64,000 nt of DNA from Mucilaginibacter kameinonensis (GCF_003675385.1 NZ_RCWZ01000003.1:1150438-1214437); one strand, 5' to 3'; shown: positions 27,143-35,953, counted from the stretch's first letter. Notes: generated by a model not told the origin, from the letters alone. Numbers and translations: made by a program.

Positions 27143-27197
27143 TGTCGGAAAACTCTGATTGAATAGTACAATCAATAAACGTGGTAAAGTCAAAATA

Positions 27198-27229
27198 AAA
27201 GCCCCATAGCACTCGCTGCATGGGGCTTT
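27198..27229 (-). terminator. Rho-independent terminator after cynS
   Basis: AAAGCCCCAT (27198-27207) pairs with ATGGGGCTTT (27220-27229) around a 12-nt loop. Read on the minus strand it is followed by a T-rich run. It lies 134 bp beyond the cyanase stop and separates that gene from the membrane protein. Confidence 0.8.
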
Positions 27230-27362
27230 AAAACCTAAACCTTATCACAAATCAATGAGTGCTTGGGGCACTCAGAAATTATTGTGTAAAATTAACACAT
27301 TCACAGCAAACGGTATAATAAAAATTAAACCTAATAGGTTTAAGCACTCAAACAGAAGGCTT

Positions 27363-27806
27363 TTACCACTTCTTAAAGGGCAGGAATTTACCTTCCATAA
27401 CCACTTTAACACGGTCGCCGGCAGGGTTTTCAACCTTGCTGATATCCATGGTAAAATCAATAGCGCTCATGATACCGTCGCCAAATTGCTCGTTGATGAT
27501 AGCTTTCAGCGTTGTGCCATACACGAGCAGCAATTCATAAAAACGGTATTGGGTTGGATCCTTAGGCGGCATCTGGTCTAACGAACCCCTGTCCGGAATC
27601 TCCTGTAAAGAAGCTATAATTTCGGCATCAAGGTCAAGCAGTTCGCCAATCTTCTCGGCTTCGTGTTTTTCCATTACAGCCTGCCCGTGCAATGCAAGGG
27701 TTGTCCATACCAGGCTCCGACCAATGGCATCGGCCAATGCCTGGTATTTAACCTGTTTATTTTTGATCTGCCTGATGATGATTTCAGTGGCGATTACTCT
27801 GTTCAT
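27363..27806 (-). CDS. cynS: Cyanate hydratase (cyanase)
   Basis: The 147-residue protein matches cyanase along its length: an N-terminal helical domain (AIGRSLVWTTLALHGQ) and a C-terminal catalytic domain (QYRFYELLLVYGTTLKA; GDGIMSAIDF; GKFLPFKKW end). The catalytic residues correspond to Arg88, Glu91 and Ser114, offset by eight from the E. coli numbering. It converts cyanate and bicarbonate to ammonia and carbon dioxide. No carbonic anhydrase or cyanate transporter gene is beside it. CAAAATTA at 27826 is a possible -7 element on the minus strand. Confidence 0.95.
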   Translation of the reverse strand: MNRVIATEIIIRQIKNKQVKYQALADAIGRSLVWTTLALHGQAVMEKHEAEKIGELLDLDAEIIASLQEIPDRGSLDQMPPKDPTQYRFYELLLVYGTTLKAIINEQFGDGIMSAIDFTMDISKVENPAGDRVKVVMEGKFLPFKKW

Positions 27807-27918
27807 TTTGCTTTTCTTTTTTAGTCAAAATTAGCAGTTAGTAACCTGTAACTATGGTGCTTTTCAGGTAAGCAATGGTATTAATCAACGATTATGATAG
27901 TTTGACATAAAAGCAACA

Positions 27919-29169
27919 TTATTCCAGCAACAGCGCATCCTCATCATCAGTAAGATTAAGCTGAATAGTATCGTTGCCTGCTATACCTTCAATGCTGCCG
28001 CGGATGTGGGCCGCGCTTAACAGTACCTTATCCAATTGCTTTTCGCGGGCTTTCCAGAGTTTCTCCATGGCATCACGCTCACGTTGAATAGACTGGCGCA
28101 TACTCATATAGCCTTCACGAATAGCTTTCCATTGTTCCGAAAATTCACTGCTGGTAAGGTAATCATATAGCAAGTGCATTTTATCGCCTTTATTATCCTG
28201 CGATTTAGCAAGGTTCGAGAGCTTCATTACCCCATCCCTTAAAATGTACGACACGGCTTTCACCTCGTCAAAACTACAGATCCACACACCGTCACGTTCG
28301 CCAAAGCAATCCATTCCTTTAGGATAACATTGAGTTACAATAACGGCTACGTCAACGCCCATGCTGCGCATGTCTTTCTTCAGTTTCTCGATCCAATCCA
28401 TCGAAAAAGCATTGGTACGCTTACTTTCGTAAATGATTTTGCCGCACTCCTGCCCAAATTGATTTCGTACCGTTTGCACGCAGTCGGCACCACGCACGCC
28501 CTTCCCTACCTCGCTAATGATATCAAACGGGAAATAATTACGCAGCGCTTCTTCCAGTATCAGTTCCTGAACCTCGCCTTGCAGCTGCATCGAGCCCTGT
28601 TCGGCTTTACGTTTCATTTCGTCGGCCAGTTTCTTTTGGTCTTCGAGTTGTTTCTCCAGTTCCTTAACCTTCAGCTGATATTCAGTATCTTTTATATTAT
28701 GGCGTTCGGCTTCCTGCTTGCGGATCTGCTCGGTAAGTTCGTTCCGTTGCTCCTGCAGTTTACGTTGTACAGCCAGTTCCATCTCTTCTTCCTTCTGCTT
28801 CAACTGACTTTCGCGCTGTAAAAACTCCAGTTCCTTCTGTCGGGCTTGCTTTAGCTTTTCTTCAGTTTCAGTAGCTGAGTTTTTGAGTAAAAGCAATTGG
28901 TTCTCAAAATCCTCGCTTATGGTTTTGCGCAGGTTATCTTCAAGTGTTTGCTGCAACTGCTTTTTTTCGTTGTTAAGCCGTTGTTCAAAAGCAACCTGTT
29001 GCTGACGCTCCTTGTTTAAAAACTCCTCATCCTTTTTGCGGTATTCCTCCTCTTTTTGACGGGTATAATCCATCATTTTAACCCTGAGTTGTTTTTTATA
29101 CTCTTCGGCCATTACCTCTTCTATCGGAAAACCGAAACCGCAACTTGGACACTTAACTTCTGTAGCCAT
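27919..29169 (-). CDS. DUF2130 domain protein with long coiled coil
   Basis: The 416-residue protein has an N-terminal CPSCG pair (Cys7, Cys10) that may be half of a zinc site. A long charged coiled coil (~20-200) is followed by the DUF2130 domain (~205-375), with FDIISEVGKGVRGADCVQTV and GKIIYESKRTNAFSMDWIEKLK. The latter resembles the E-x-K part of nuclease-like folds. The family is widespread and uncharacterised; a DNA-related role is inferred only from the nuclease-like core. It is divergently arranged with the next gene. Confidence 0.85.
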   Translation of the reverse strand: MATEVKCPSCGFGFPIEEVMAEEYKKQLRVKMMDYTRQKEEEYRKKDEEFLNKERQQQVAFEQRLNNEKKQLQQTLEDNLRKTISEDFENQLLLLKNSATETEEKLKQARQKELEFLQRESQLKQKEEEMELAVQRKLQEQRNELTEQIRKQEAERHNIKDTEYQLKVKELEKQLEDQKKLADEMKRKAEQGSMQLQGEVQELILEEALRNYFPFDIISEVGKGVRGADCVQTVRNQFGQECGKIIYESKRTNAFSMDWIEKLKKDMRSMGVDVAVIVTQCYPKGMDCFGERDGVWICSFDEVKAVSYILRDGVMKLSNLAKSQDNKGDKMHLLYDYLTSSEFSEQWKAIREGYMSMRQSIQRERDAMEKLWKAREKQLDKVLLSAAHIRGSIEGIAGNDTIQLNLTDDEDALLLE

Positions 29170-29334
29170 ATTATTATTTATGAGGAAAGTTTTTCCCGGA
29201 AACCAAAGATAGGGAATTTACGTTTAGCATATAAAAACAGTAATGCCGGGCTTTATTAACATTATTGTAACAAAATGAAACTATGATGATAACAATCTAT
29301 TGCAATTGCCGTTTATATTGCCGAAGTTTATAAC

Positions 29335-29733
29335 ATGCAGATATTGAGAATAGGAAAGGTAATGTGGAGTCATGATTATGACCTGGGCACATTAGGGGTG
29401 GCTAACGACGGAGGCGCATTATTTGCATTTACCGCACCGCCACATCACCATACCGGCGAAATTATACTTACCCCTAAAAGTATTGTACTTGATGGCGATG
29501 GCTATGAGCATATCCCGCTCGACAGCCTGGAGCAGCTGTACTTAGGATTCGATGAGTTTTACAAACGCTCGATGGTGCGCAGCAACGGTTTATTCTGGCA
29601 ACCACTGAGGTTGCGCTACAGGCTTAAAGAAGAATTAAAGACATTATATCTTATTGTTGACCATACCCTTTTTGGCGCAAAAAACCAGCTTTGGTTTAAT
29701 ATCCTGAAACAATTGGTATCCCGCAACGCTTAA
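29335..29733 (+). CDS. Protein of unknown function
   Basis: A 132-residue soluble protein. The beta-rich first half (ILTPKSIVLDGDGYEHIPLDSLEQLYLGF) resembles PH-like or sensor folds, and the C-terminal part is helical and basic. No family recognised. Transcribed divergently from the DUF2130 gene with a 165-bp shared upstream region. Confidence 0.55.
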   Translation: MQILRIGKVMWSHDYDLGTLGVANDGGALFAFTAPPHHHTGEIILTPKSIVLDGDGYEHIPLDSLEQLYLGFDEFYKRSMVRSNGLFWQPLRLRYRLKEELKTLYLIVDHTLFGAKNQLWFNILKQLVSRNA

Positions 29734-29903
29734 TTGAAGCTATTTTCTCCCGGGCGTCGAAAACAGCGTTCCCAAAACATTCAGTTAATCAACAGTTTAG
29801 CAATACAGGTTGTGAATATACCTCATTACAGGTATTTCATAAAAGTATGAATAATGGCATATTTGCAATGCTGAATTGCACTTAACACCTATTATCACTT
29901 TTT

Positions 29904-30119
29904 ATGAAAAAACTCGGATTCCTGAGGCTATTCTCTTGTTTACCCCTCATCGCCATCATTATTCCGGATATTACCGAAACGTTTATTAACCCTGACTTTA
30001 AAATACCTTTTATTCATATCGTTTCCGGAGCGGCCCTTGTTGCCATCATCGGTATTTGTACATTGATAATCCGTCGTCAAAAAAAACAGGACCTGAAAGT
30101 TCAGTACCAGCGTTCCTAA
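29904..30119 (+). CDS. Small two-helix membrane protein, paralogue A
   Basis: The 71-residue protein has two hydrophobic segments (~8-22 and ~38-58) and a basic C-terminus. It shares MxKLxxLRxFxxxPL then PD, a central PxxH and a CT before the C-terminal basic end with the products at 35954-36169 and 39017-39238, so the three are paralogues. The family is not one I recognise. A terminator follows at 30153. Confidence 0.65.
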   Translation: MKKLGFLRLFSCLPLIAIIIPDITETFINPDFKIPFIHIVSGAALVAIIGICTLIIRRQKKQDLKVQYQRS

Positions 30120-30152
30120 AACCGGACGTCCCATACCTTAATAAAACAAAAA

Positions 30153-30177
30153 AACGGCGCGGGTTATCCGCGCCGTT
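30153..30177. terminator. Strong terminator shared by convergent genes
   Basis: A 10-bp perfect GC-rich stem (AACGGCGCGG 30153-30162 with CCGCGCCGTT 30168-30177) with a 5-nt loop. On the minus strand it is followed by at least seven T. It lies after the YceI gene and also after the convergent small membrane protein gene. Confidence 0.92.
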
Positions 30178-30198
30178 CCTGTTAATATATTTTTCAGA

Positions 30199-30774
30199 TT
30201 ATTTGGCTTTGCCAAACTCACCGTTAGCTTTAATAGTTACCTCGTCGCTTACCATAGCGTTACCGAATTTTGAACCGAAGTTAAAGTCAGAACGTTTGAT
30301 AGTACCGGTTAACTGGAAACCTGCGTCGTCAGCTTTACTCATTGGGTTTTGGATAGTACCACGGTACCATAAATCAAATGAAGCCGGTTTAGTTACACCG
30401 TGTAAAGTTAAGTTACCGGTAAGTTTGTAGTGCTTATCAGATGTTTTGGTGATAGCAGTGCTGGTGAAAGTAATGGTTGGGTAAGTAGCTACATCAAAAA
30501 AGTCAGGGCTGGTGATATGTTTATCGCGCTGATCGTTGTCAGTAGTTACTGAAGCTGTTTGTATGCTGATCTGAAATTTAGCATCGCTGAAATCCGGCTT
30601 AGCGGCGGTGATGGTTGCATCATAGTTTTTAAATATACCGTCAACGTCAGATACCATTAAGTGGGTTACAGTAAATTTAACGTTTGAATGCGCTTTGTCT
30701 ACCGACCAGGTAGTTTGTGCTGATGCTGCTGTGTAAGTGAATGCTGCTGCTAACAGGATAAGAATCTTTTTCAT
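30199..30774 (-). CDS. YceI family periplasmic lipid-binding protein
   Basis: A 191-residue protein with a signal peptide (~1-19, ending ASA). The YceI beta-barrel follows: WSVDKAHSNVKFTVTHL, HITSPDFFDVATYPTITFTS, LTGNLTLHGVTKPASF and RSDFNFGSKFG. The family binds isoprenoid lipids such as quinone precursors in the periplasm. The promoter has an unusually clear operator candidate (22-bp palindrome at 30851). Confidence 0.93.
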   Translation of the reverse strand: MKKILILLAAAFTYTAASAQTTWSVDKAHSNVKFTVTHLMVSDVDGIFKNYDATITAAKPDFSDAKFQISIQTASVTTDNDQRDKHITSPDFFDVATYPTITFTSTAITKTSDKHYKLTGNLTLHGVTKPASFDLWYRGTIQNPMSKADDAGFQLTGTIKRSDFNFGSKFGNAMVSDEVTIKANGEFGKAK

Positions 30775-30817
30775 TGTTTTAATCTTTAAATTTCTTTTTT
30801 GTTTTTGATTTATGGTT

Positions 30818-30872
30818 CAAAAGTATACAAATGATCGGGACTTCAAACAAAAAAGATGTTTAAACATCTTTT
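30818..30872 (-). promoter_or_regulatory. yceI promoter with 22-bp perfect palindrome
   Basis: On the minus strand, TTTG (30844-30847) and TACTTTTG (30818-30825) are 18 bp apart and fit the Bacteroidota promoter. Directly upstream (30851-30872) is a perfect 22-bp palindrome with half-site AAAAGATGTTT, a likely site for a dimeric regulator, activator or repressor. Confidence 0.65.
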
Positions 30873-30952
30873 TATTAAAATCGGATGACAATATACTACC
30901 AATTTAGTAGAATATGCAAGCTTAATCAGCAATTTTTGAGGAGTTTTTGCCT

Positions 30953-31213
30953 TTAGGTCTTTAAGGTCTTTTGTTTGTTTCGGAGCATGGTCATGGCCTT
31001 ATCAGCTCTTACTTTTCGGGTAGCTTCCTGCTTGGCCGAACCTACCCAGTCGCAATATCCTTGTTTGTATGATTTAGCCAGGTTCTCAAAAAACTCGTTG
31101 GCTTCTGCATCGCTGTCAAGCAGTACCTGTAATTCGGCAGGGGTACCTTCAATATGTTCGCCAGCTTTAAGCATGATCTTTGGTATCGGTTGATTTACGG
31201 CTAAAGATAACAT
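30953..31213 (-). CDS. YdeI/OmpD-associated family protein (short form)
   Basis: The 86-residue protein matches the C-terminal part of the YdeI/OmpD-associated family: ANEFFENLAKSYKQGYCDWV, then a KQEATRKVRADKAMTML run with the conserved Arg/Lys pattern. Typical members are about twice this length and also have a DUF1905 domain, which is absent here. Role unclear; the family name comes from bacteriocin-protection annotations. Its ATG directly abuts the TAA of a 37-codon ORF upstream. Confidence 0.7.
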   Translation of the reverse strand: MLSLAVNQPIPKIMLKAGEHIEGTPAELQVLLDSDAEANEFFENLAKSYKQGYCDWVGSAKQEATRKVRADKAMTMLRNKQKTLKT

Positions 31214-31327
31214 TTACTGGGGCAATATATCGGGCTGAAGCACCATAATTACGGCAAGTAAAATTATTAACAGAAAAGAGATGGCTAAAAGCGTGTCAAC
31301 AAGCAACCTTTGTTTTTTTGATTCCAT
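31214..31327 (-). CDS. 37-residue single-pass membrane peptide
   Basis: An ATG at 31325-31327 opens a 37-codon frame ending TAA at 31214-31216, directly against the ATG of the YdeI-like gene. The peptide starts MESKKQRLLVDTLL and continues with a hydrophobic helix of ~20 residues ending VLQPDILPQ. Charge before and hydrophobicity after fit a membrane peptide, and the exact stop-start junction supports translational coupling. Not recognised as a family. Confidence 0.5.
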   Translation of the reverse strand: MESKKQRLLVDTLLAISFLLIILLAVIMVLQPDILPQ

Positions 31328-31524
31328 ATTACTATTAATTAAAAACAGTAAAAGCCGCAGGTTAGCTTATAATTGAATATGGTGAAAACGACGCTCCTTC
31401 TTTATTATTATAAGGCATTTAGATAAAAAAACATATGTAACTTAAATTTTATAAAACCTAAAACAAATACGGTTGTTATTTAGCTATAATTGAGATTTTA
31501 CCAAAAATTAAAGTAATTATGCAC

Positions 31525-31558
31525 GATAGCCCGGCGTAAAAGTCGGGCTATCTTTTTT
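31525..31558 (+). terminator. Plus-strand terminator without an obvious gene
   Basis: GATAGCCCG (31525-31533) pairs with CGGGCTATC (31544-31552), followed by six T on the plus strand. It sits 10 bp beyond the hydrolase stop, but its T run faces the other way. Nothing on the plus strand between 31214 and 31525 codes for a protein, so it could end a small RNA; alternatively the hairpin serves the hydrolase message. Confidence 0.55.
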
Positions 31559-31567
31559 GAGGTTACC

Positions 31568-32389
31568 TTAATGGCGATGAAATGGCTGCTCAAAAAACTC
31601 ATCTACCTTTTTATTAAACTCATCGGCATGTTCAACCAGGGTGCCATGGCCTGAATTGGGCAGGATCCATAAATAGGAATTAGTAATATTTTCAGCTATT
31701 TGAACAGTGTGTGTAGTTACGATAAGGTCATGATCGCCCGCAATAATTAGCGAAGGGCATTTAATAGCTTTCAGGGCGGATAGCTTGATATTGGGTTCCT
31801 TATAGTCAAGCATAAAGATCTTCCTGTCGTTTTTTTCCTTAGCGGTTGTGAAATGGTAGTCCTTTTTAGCGGTATACTCCTTCTCCATATCTTTCCATAA
31901 CGAAGGGATAAGCGCTGTAGAATCGGGCCATAGATTAGCACCTGTAGAAGCCAGCTTTATTACCTTTTCAGGATGCCTCATAGCCAATACCAACGCGTTG
32001 ATGCCGCCATCGCTCCAGCCTATTACATAAGCCGAATCGATATGCATTACATCGAGTAAAGCGGCAAAATCATCGGCCATCATTTCAAAGGTAAGCGAGT
32101 CGCGCGGATCGGTTGATTTGCCATGTGCCCTGCTATCGACAGCTATCACCTTGTATTTTTTAGCAAAATAGGGTATATTTTTTTCAAAAGCGTTGATACT
32201 GCCACCATTGCCGTGTATCATTAACAAAGGTTTGCCTTTGCCATAAACCTCCGTATAAAGTTTTATCCCCCTAACGTCGTAATATTTACCGGCAGCAACG
32301 TTATCGCCATAAACAATGCCTTTTTGCTGACTGCAGGCCATAAACGCCTGGCATACCAATACTACTAACAATAGCTTTTTTAATATCAT
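31568..32389 (-). CDS. Alpha/beta hydrolase lipoprotein
   Basis: The 273-residue protein starts with a lipoprotein signal (LLLVVLVCQAFMACSQQ; lipobox before Cys19). The fold has the HGNGG oxyanion loop (~60), the nucleophile elbow GWSDGG (~145) and the C-terminal SGHGTL with the catalytic His (~246). The acidic partner is probably in AGDHD (~218). Likely esterase or related hydrolase on the outer face of a membrane; substrate unknown. Confidence 0.88.
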   Translation of the reverse strand: MILKKLLLVVLVCQAFMACSQQKGIVYGDNVAAGKYYDVRGIKLYTEVYGKGKPLLMIHGNGGSINAFEKNIPYFAKKYKVIAVDSRAHGKSTDPRDSLTFEMMADDFAALLDVMHIDSAYVIGWSDGGINALVLAMRHPEKVIKLASTGANLWPDSTALIPSLWKDMEKEYTAKKDYHFTTAKEKNDRKIFMLDYKEPNIKLSALKAIKCPSLIIAGDHDLIVTTHTVQIAENITNSYLWILPNSGHGTLVEHADEFNKKVDEFFEQPFHRH

Positions 32390-32499
32390 GATCGGCCCGA
32401 TTTAAGTTCATTAAATATACAGTTATAATGTACAATTCGGCCACCGGTTGCAGTGTACTTTAATTATTTTTTAGATAATGCTGTAAATCAAACATGTAT

Positions 32500-32507
32500 T
32501 ATATTTG
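32500..32507 (+). promoter_or_regulatory. Putative -7 element of the amidase gene
   Basis: TATATTTG matches the TAnnTTTG -7 consensus, 74 bp upstream of the amidase ATG. The matching -33 element is weak (CTG near 32481). Confidence 0.4.
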
Positions 32508-32580
32508 TGCACTTTAACAAAAGTACTTTTTAAACCATACGGTCAAAACAATATCATACCTGTAACTATTATAGAATGAA

Positions 32581-33432
32581 ATGTTTATAAACCGTATACA
32601 TATATTGTTCATGCCTGCAGCCTTTCCTAAGCAACTTTTAATAACTGCTCCCTTCTTTTTACTGATATTCCTGTTTGCAACGGGTAATTGTTTTGGCCAG
32701 CAAAATGCCGCCACATCAGCCAATCATTTTAAGTTTAAAACGGTAATTATTGATGCCGGACACGGGGGTAAAGATCCGGGGTCGCACGGCGCTTACTCAA
32801 AGGAGAAAAACGTTTCCTTAAGCATCGCCAAAAAGCTAAGAGATGCCATAAACGACGAAATGGGCGGTATTAAAGTGGTTATGACCCGCAGTACCGACGT
32901 TTTCATTGAGCTGCATAAACGTACCGATATTGCTAACGATAATAACGGCAACCTGTTTATTTCTATCCATTGCAACTCCTCGCCTCAGCGCAAAGGATCA
33001 TCAAGGGGTACACTCTTACTTGTTTACGGTTTTCACCGTAGCCAGGAACAGCGCGAGGCTTTGCGCGAAAACGCTTCGATTTTTATTGAAAAGGATTATA
33101 AGGAAAAATACAATGGATATGGCGATAACGCAGCGGTGAACACCATAGTGCTAAACGCCTTTCAACAAAAATATCGTAAACAGAGTATCCAGTTTGGCGA
33201 TTTAGTAGATAACCAATTCCGCAAAACCAACGGCAGGCATAGTTTGGGTGTAAAAGAGCAGGGAGTGTTAGTGTTAGCTCAAAGCGGTATGCCTGCAGTA
33301 CTGGTTGAAACCGGCTTTATCAATAACCCGTCGGACGAAGAATACCTAAACTCGGCCAGCGGGCAAAATGAAATTGTACGCTCGATATTAACTGCCTTAA
33401 AGCAATATCGTAATAACCTGGAAGGAAACTGA
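32581..33432 (+). CDS. N-acetylmuramoyl-L-alanine amidase (Amidase_3)
   Basis: A signal peptide (~1-40, hydrophobic run then QQ) precedes an Amidase_3 domain. IIDAGHGGKDPG holds the first zinc His, a Glu follows in the SKEKNVSL region, LFISIHCNSS carries the second His, and VLVETGFINNPSDE contains the catalytic Glu. It cuts the amide between muramic acid and the stem peptide and acts in the periplasm. The DUF4269 gene follows by 3 bp and is probably co-transcribed. Confidence 0.93.
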   Translation: MFINRIHILFMPAAFPKQLLITAPFFLLIFLFATGNCFGQQNAATSANHFKFKTVIIDAGHGGKDPGSHGAYSKEKNVSLSIAKKLRDAINDEMGGIKVVMTRSTDVFIELHKRTDIANDNNGNLFISIHCNSSPQRKGSSRGTLLLVYGFHRSQEQREALRENASIFIEKDYKEKYNGYGDNAAVNTIVLNAFQQKYRKQSIQFGDLVDNQFRKTNGRHSLGVKEQGVLVLAQSGMPAVLVETGFINNPSDEEYLNSASGQNEIVRSILTALKQYRNNLEGN

Positions 33433-33435
33433 TCC

Positions 33436-33975
33436 TTGACAACTACAGTAACCGATAAATTTGACACCATCACCTATCTGGCCGATGGAACCGTACGCCA
33501 GCAGGAAGCCTACCAATTGCTTACAAACTACCGGTTTATAGAGTTACTCTCCGGGTTCTCTCCCCTATTAGCAGGTACAATTCCCCTTAACATTGATATT
33601 GAAAGCAGCGATCTTGACATTATTTGCTATTATAAAAGTAAAGATGATTTCAGGACATGTTTAATACAACACTTTTCGACATTTACGGGTTTTAGTTTGC
33701 AGGAACTGCTGATAAACCAGGAACAAGCCATATTGGCTTCATTTACAGCAGATGGTTGGCCAATTGAAATATTCGGACAAAACATCCCGGTAAAACAACA
33801 AATGGCTTATCGGCATATGATAGTAGAATATCAACTACTTCAGCAAAAAGGGAAATTATTCAGGAAACACGTAGTGGATCTGAAAAACCAAGGCTATAAA
33901 ACCGAACCGGCATTTGCAAAGGCGCTTGGTTTAATTGGTGATCCTTATTCCGCTTTACTTAATCTGGAAATGTAA
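33436..33975 (+). CDS. DUF4269 nucleotidyltransferase-like protein
   Basis: The 179-residue protein has the DUF4269 signature LAGTIPLNIDIESSDLDIICYY (~46-67), in which GTIP...SDLDI resembles the GS...DxD core of nucleotidyltransferases. A C-terminal helical part carries YRHMIVEYQLL. The start is a TTG at 33436; there is no ATG before the conserved core and the family usually begins here. Role unknown. Confidence 0.82.
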   Translation: MTTTVTDKFDTITYLADGTVRQQEAYQLLTNYRFIELLSGFSPLLAGTIPLNIDIESSDLDIICYYKSKDDFRTCLIQHFSTFTGFSLQELLINQEQAILASFTADGWPIEIFGQNIPVKQQMAYRHMIVEYQLLQQKGKLFRKHVVDLKNQGYKTEPAFAKALGLIGDPYSALLNLEM

Positions 33976-34023
33976 ATATTCTAAGCAAGGCAATAAAAGT
34001 TTTGTCATTGCCCTGCCCTCATT

Positions 34024-34422
34024 TTATTTTGTACGGTGGATAATAAACCCGTTATGAACGGTTTCCATACCTACCTTAGGATAATACTCCATAGCCGTGG
34101 TAGCCGAAAGTAGCAAAAGCATGGTTTCATCCCCTATAGCCTCCTTGGTTAATTCGATAAGTTTTTTCCCAATGCCCTCTTTTTGATAATCTTTAGTAAC
34201 CGCCAAATCTGATAAATAGCAGCTATAGCAAAAATCAGTTAGTGCGCGCGATATGCCTACCAGTTTATCGCCGTCCCATGCGCTTACTACCAGGTTTGAA
34301 TTTTGGTACATCTTGGCAATTCGTTCTGCATCGTGGGTTGGGCGTTTCAGTCCGGCGGTATCATAAAGTTCTATCACTTGTTGGGCTGTTGGTATTGTTC
34401 CTGTTTTGTAATTTATTTCCAT
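34024..34422 (-). CDS. GNAT family N-acetyltransferase
   Basis: A 132-residue GNAT fold: LSDLAVTKDYQKEGIGKKLIEL contains the acetyl-CoA loop (QKEGIG), preceded by VGISRALTDF as strand 4, with an LLSATTAMEYYPKVGM strand 6-7 region. The substrate is not predictable. Confidence 0.88.
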   Translation of the reverse strand: MEINYKTGTIPTAQQVIELYDTAGLKRPTHDAERIAKMYQNSNLVVSAWDGDKLVGISRALTDFCYSCYLSDLAVTKDYQKEGIGKKLIELTKEAIGDETMLLLLSATTAMEYYPKVGMETVHNGFIIHRTK

Positions 34423-34563
34423 ATTGCTGTTTATTTGTTTACCTGCTTATACATCAAATGTAAGCAGCAACTGCACTACACCAATACGCCAGAATTAATA
34501 AAGCAGGTAGTCCAGCCGAAATGAAATGGAAATAACTTTACAGGAATAATTAGTATAGCCTGA

Positions 34564-34935
34564 TCACCATTTTTTGAAAATGACAAACACAGCCAGCACA
34601 ATAAGTCCGAAACCAACCAGGTGGTTCCAGCCCAGTTTTTCGTTTTTGAAAAGCAAGGTGGTAAATATCATAAATACGGTAAGCGTAATAGCCTCCTGAA
34701 TAGTTTTCAGCTCAACCAGTGTAAAAGGTCCGCCGTTTTCCTTAAAGCCACCCTCGTTGGCCGGCACCTGGAACAGGTATTCAAAAAAAGCCAGCCCCCA
34801 GCTTATTAGTATAATGGCTATCAAGCTCAGGTTTTTACCCCAATCGTACTCCTTAAACTTAAGGTGTCCGTACCAGGCAAATGTCATGAAGGTGTTGGAT
34901 ATAAACAGGAACGAAACAGTACGCAAGCCTTTCAT
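34564..34935 (-). CDS. DMT-like membrane protein (DUF486)
   Basis: A 123-residue protein with four hydrophobic segments. The DUF486 pattern is present: NTFMTFAWYGHLKF near the start, WGLAFFEYLFQVPANE, and a VFMIFTTLLFKNE segment. Members resemble small drug/metabolite transporter subunits. Substrate unknown. Confidence 0.88.
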   Translation of the reverse strand: MKGLRTVSFLFISNTFMTFAWYGHLKFKEYDWGKNLSLIAIILISWGLAFFEYLFQVPANEGGFKENGGPFTLVELKTIQEAITLTVFMIFTTLLFKNEKLGWNHLVGFGLIVLAVFVIFKKW

Positions 34936-35029
34936 TAATACAAAATGTTATGGTGCATAATATCAATAAATTGAGATACATAACACACCAGCTCCCGCTT
35001 TGTTACGCTGTCCGTTTAAAACTTGTATA

Positions 35030-35725
35030 TTAAAACTTAAACACCACTTGGGCACCAAGCGAAAGCGAGTTCCAGTTTGTTGAGCCGGATGCATCGCCCA
35101 AAGTTAGTTTCTGAGAAAAGAAGTTATACTTAGATTCAATATTGATACCCAAGTTAGGCGTTAAAGGAAATGCTATCCCCACCTTTGGAGCATAATATAA
35201 TGACTGCGACCATTTATCGTAAACAAAAGGATCGATACCATCAATTTCATAAGCTACCGCAAAATCGGTAAAATACACCCCTAAATTAGCGCCACCATAA
35301 ACCCTGAAGTTATCTGCTATATCAATGTTATAAGCCGCTCCTGCATAAATGGAGATTACAGGCATATCGGCATAATAGGTATTGGCAGTTACTCCGCTTG
35401 CTTCATCTGTTTCAGAAATAAAATATTCGTGCGGCCTAAAATTGGTGTATCCACCGTTTAAGCTCACAGTTAACGGGCCCAAAAACCTGTAAACGCTGGC
35501 ATTAAAATTAATGGCAGATTTAAAAGTAGAATTAAAACTACCTGTAGGTATCTCGGCCCCCGTACCCACTGCTATACCCCAACCATCGCTAAAGTTAACA
35601 GCACCACTCCCGCCGCCGCCATAAGTTAAAGCCCGGTTAGACCGATGCTGAGCAATGGCATTACTAAAGCACAAAAACAAAACAACTATTAATGATAGCT
35701 TAAAAAAGAAAACAGGATTTTTCAT
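35030..35725 (-). CDS. Outer-membrane beta-barrel protein
   Basis: About 231 residues from the ATG at 35725 (an in-frame ATG at 35779 is also open). A signal peptide (~1-24, ending AIA) precedes alternating hydrophobic beta-strands with aromatic ends (VSLNGGYTNFRP; YNIDIADNFRVYGGANLGVYF). The C-terminus ends in Phe (LGAQVVFKF), typical of outer-membrane barrels. An eight-strand OmpA/opacity-like barrel is likely. Confidence 0.8.
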   Translation of the reverse strand: MKNPVFFFKLSLIVVLFLCFSNAIAQHRSNRALTYGGGGSGAVNFSDGWGIAVGTGAEIPTGSFNSTFKSAINFNASVYRFLGPLTVSLNGGYTNFRPHEYFISETDEASGVTANTYYADMPVISIYAGAAYNIDIADNFRVYGGANLGVYFTDFAVAYEIDGIDPFVYDKWSQSLYYAPKVGIAFPLTPNLGINIESKYNFFSQKLTLGDASGSTNWNSLSLGAQVVFKF

Positions 35726-35855
35726 GAGCAGCAGGGAAAACCTTTGGGGAGATTTTGGATAATGGTGTTTAGGGGTCATTTACCCGTAAAAATAAGAAAA
35801 TTAAGTTAATCAGAAACACTAAATTAATTTCATAACAATACAAAACCACAAAAAA

Positions 35856-35876
35856 GCCCGGCTTTGTAAACCGGGC
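35856..35876 (-). terminator. Terminator of the small membrane protein gene B
   Basis: GCCCGG (35856-35861) pairs with CCGGGC (35871-35876). On the minus strand it is followed by six T. It lies about 80 bp past the stop of the 71-residue gene. Confidence 0.75.
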
Positions 35877-35953
35877 AATGGCGCATTAAGGGGTACTAAA
35901 CTATATATAGGTTTATAATGATCTGTTTGTATCAGCTTAAAGCCGACAAATTA

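Noticed and set aside
28330..28821. Long plus-strand frame opposite the DUF2130 gene
   Set aside because: Antisense shadow of the coiled-coil region; repetitive Leu/Phe composition comes from the complement of Lys/Glu codons.
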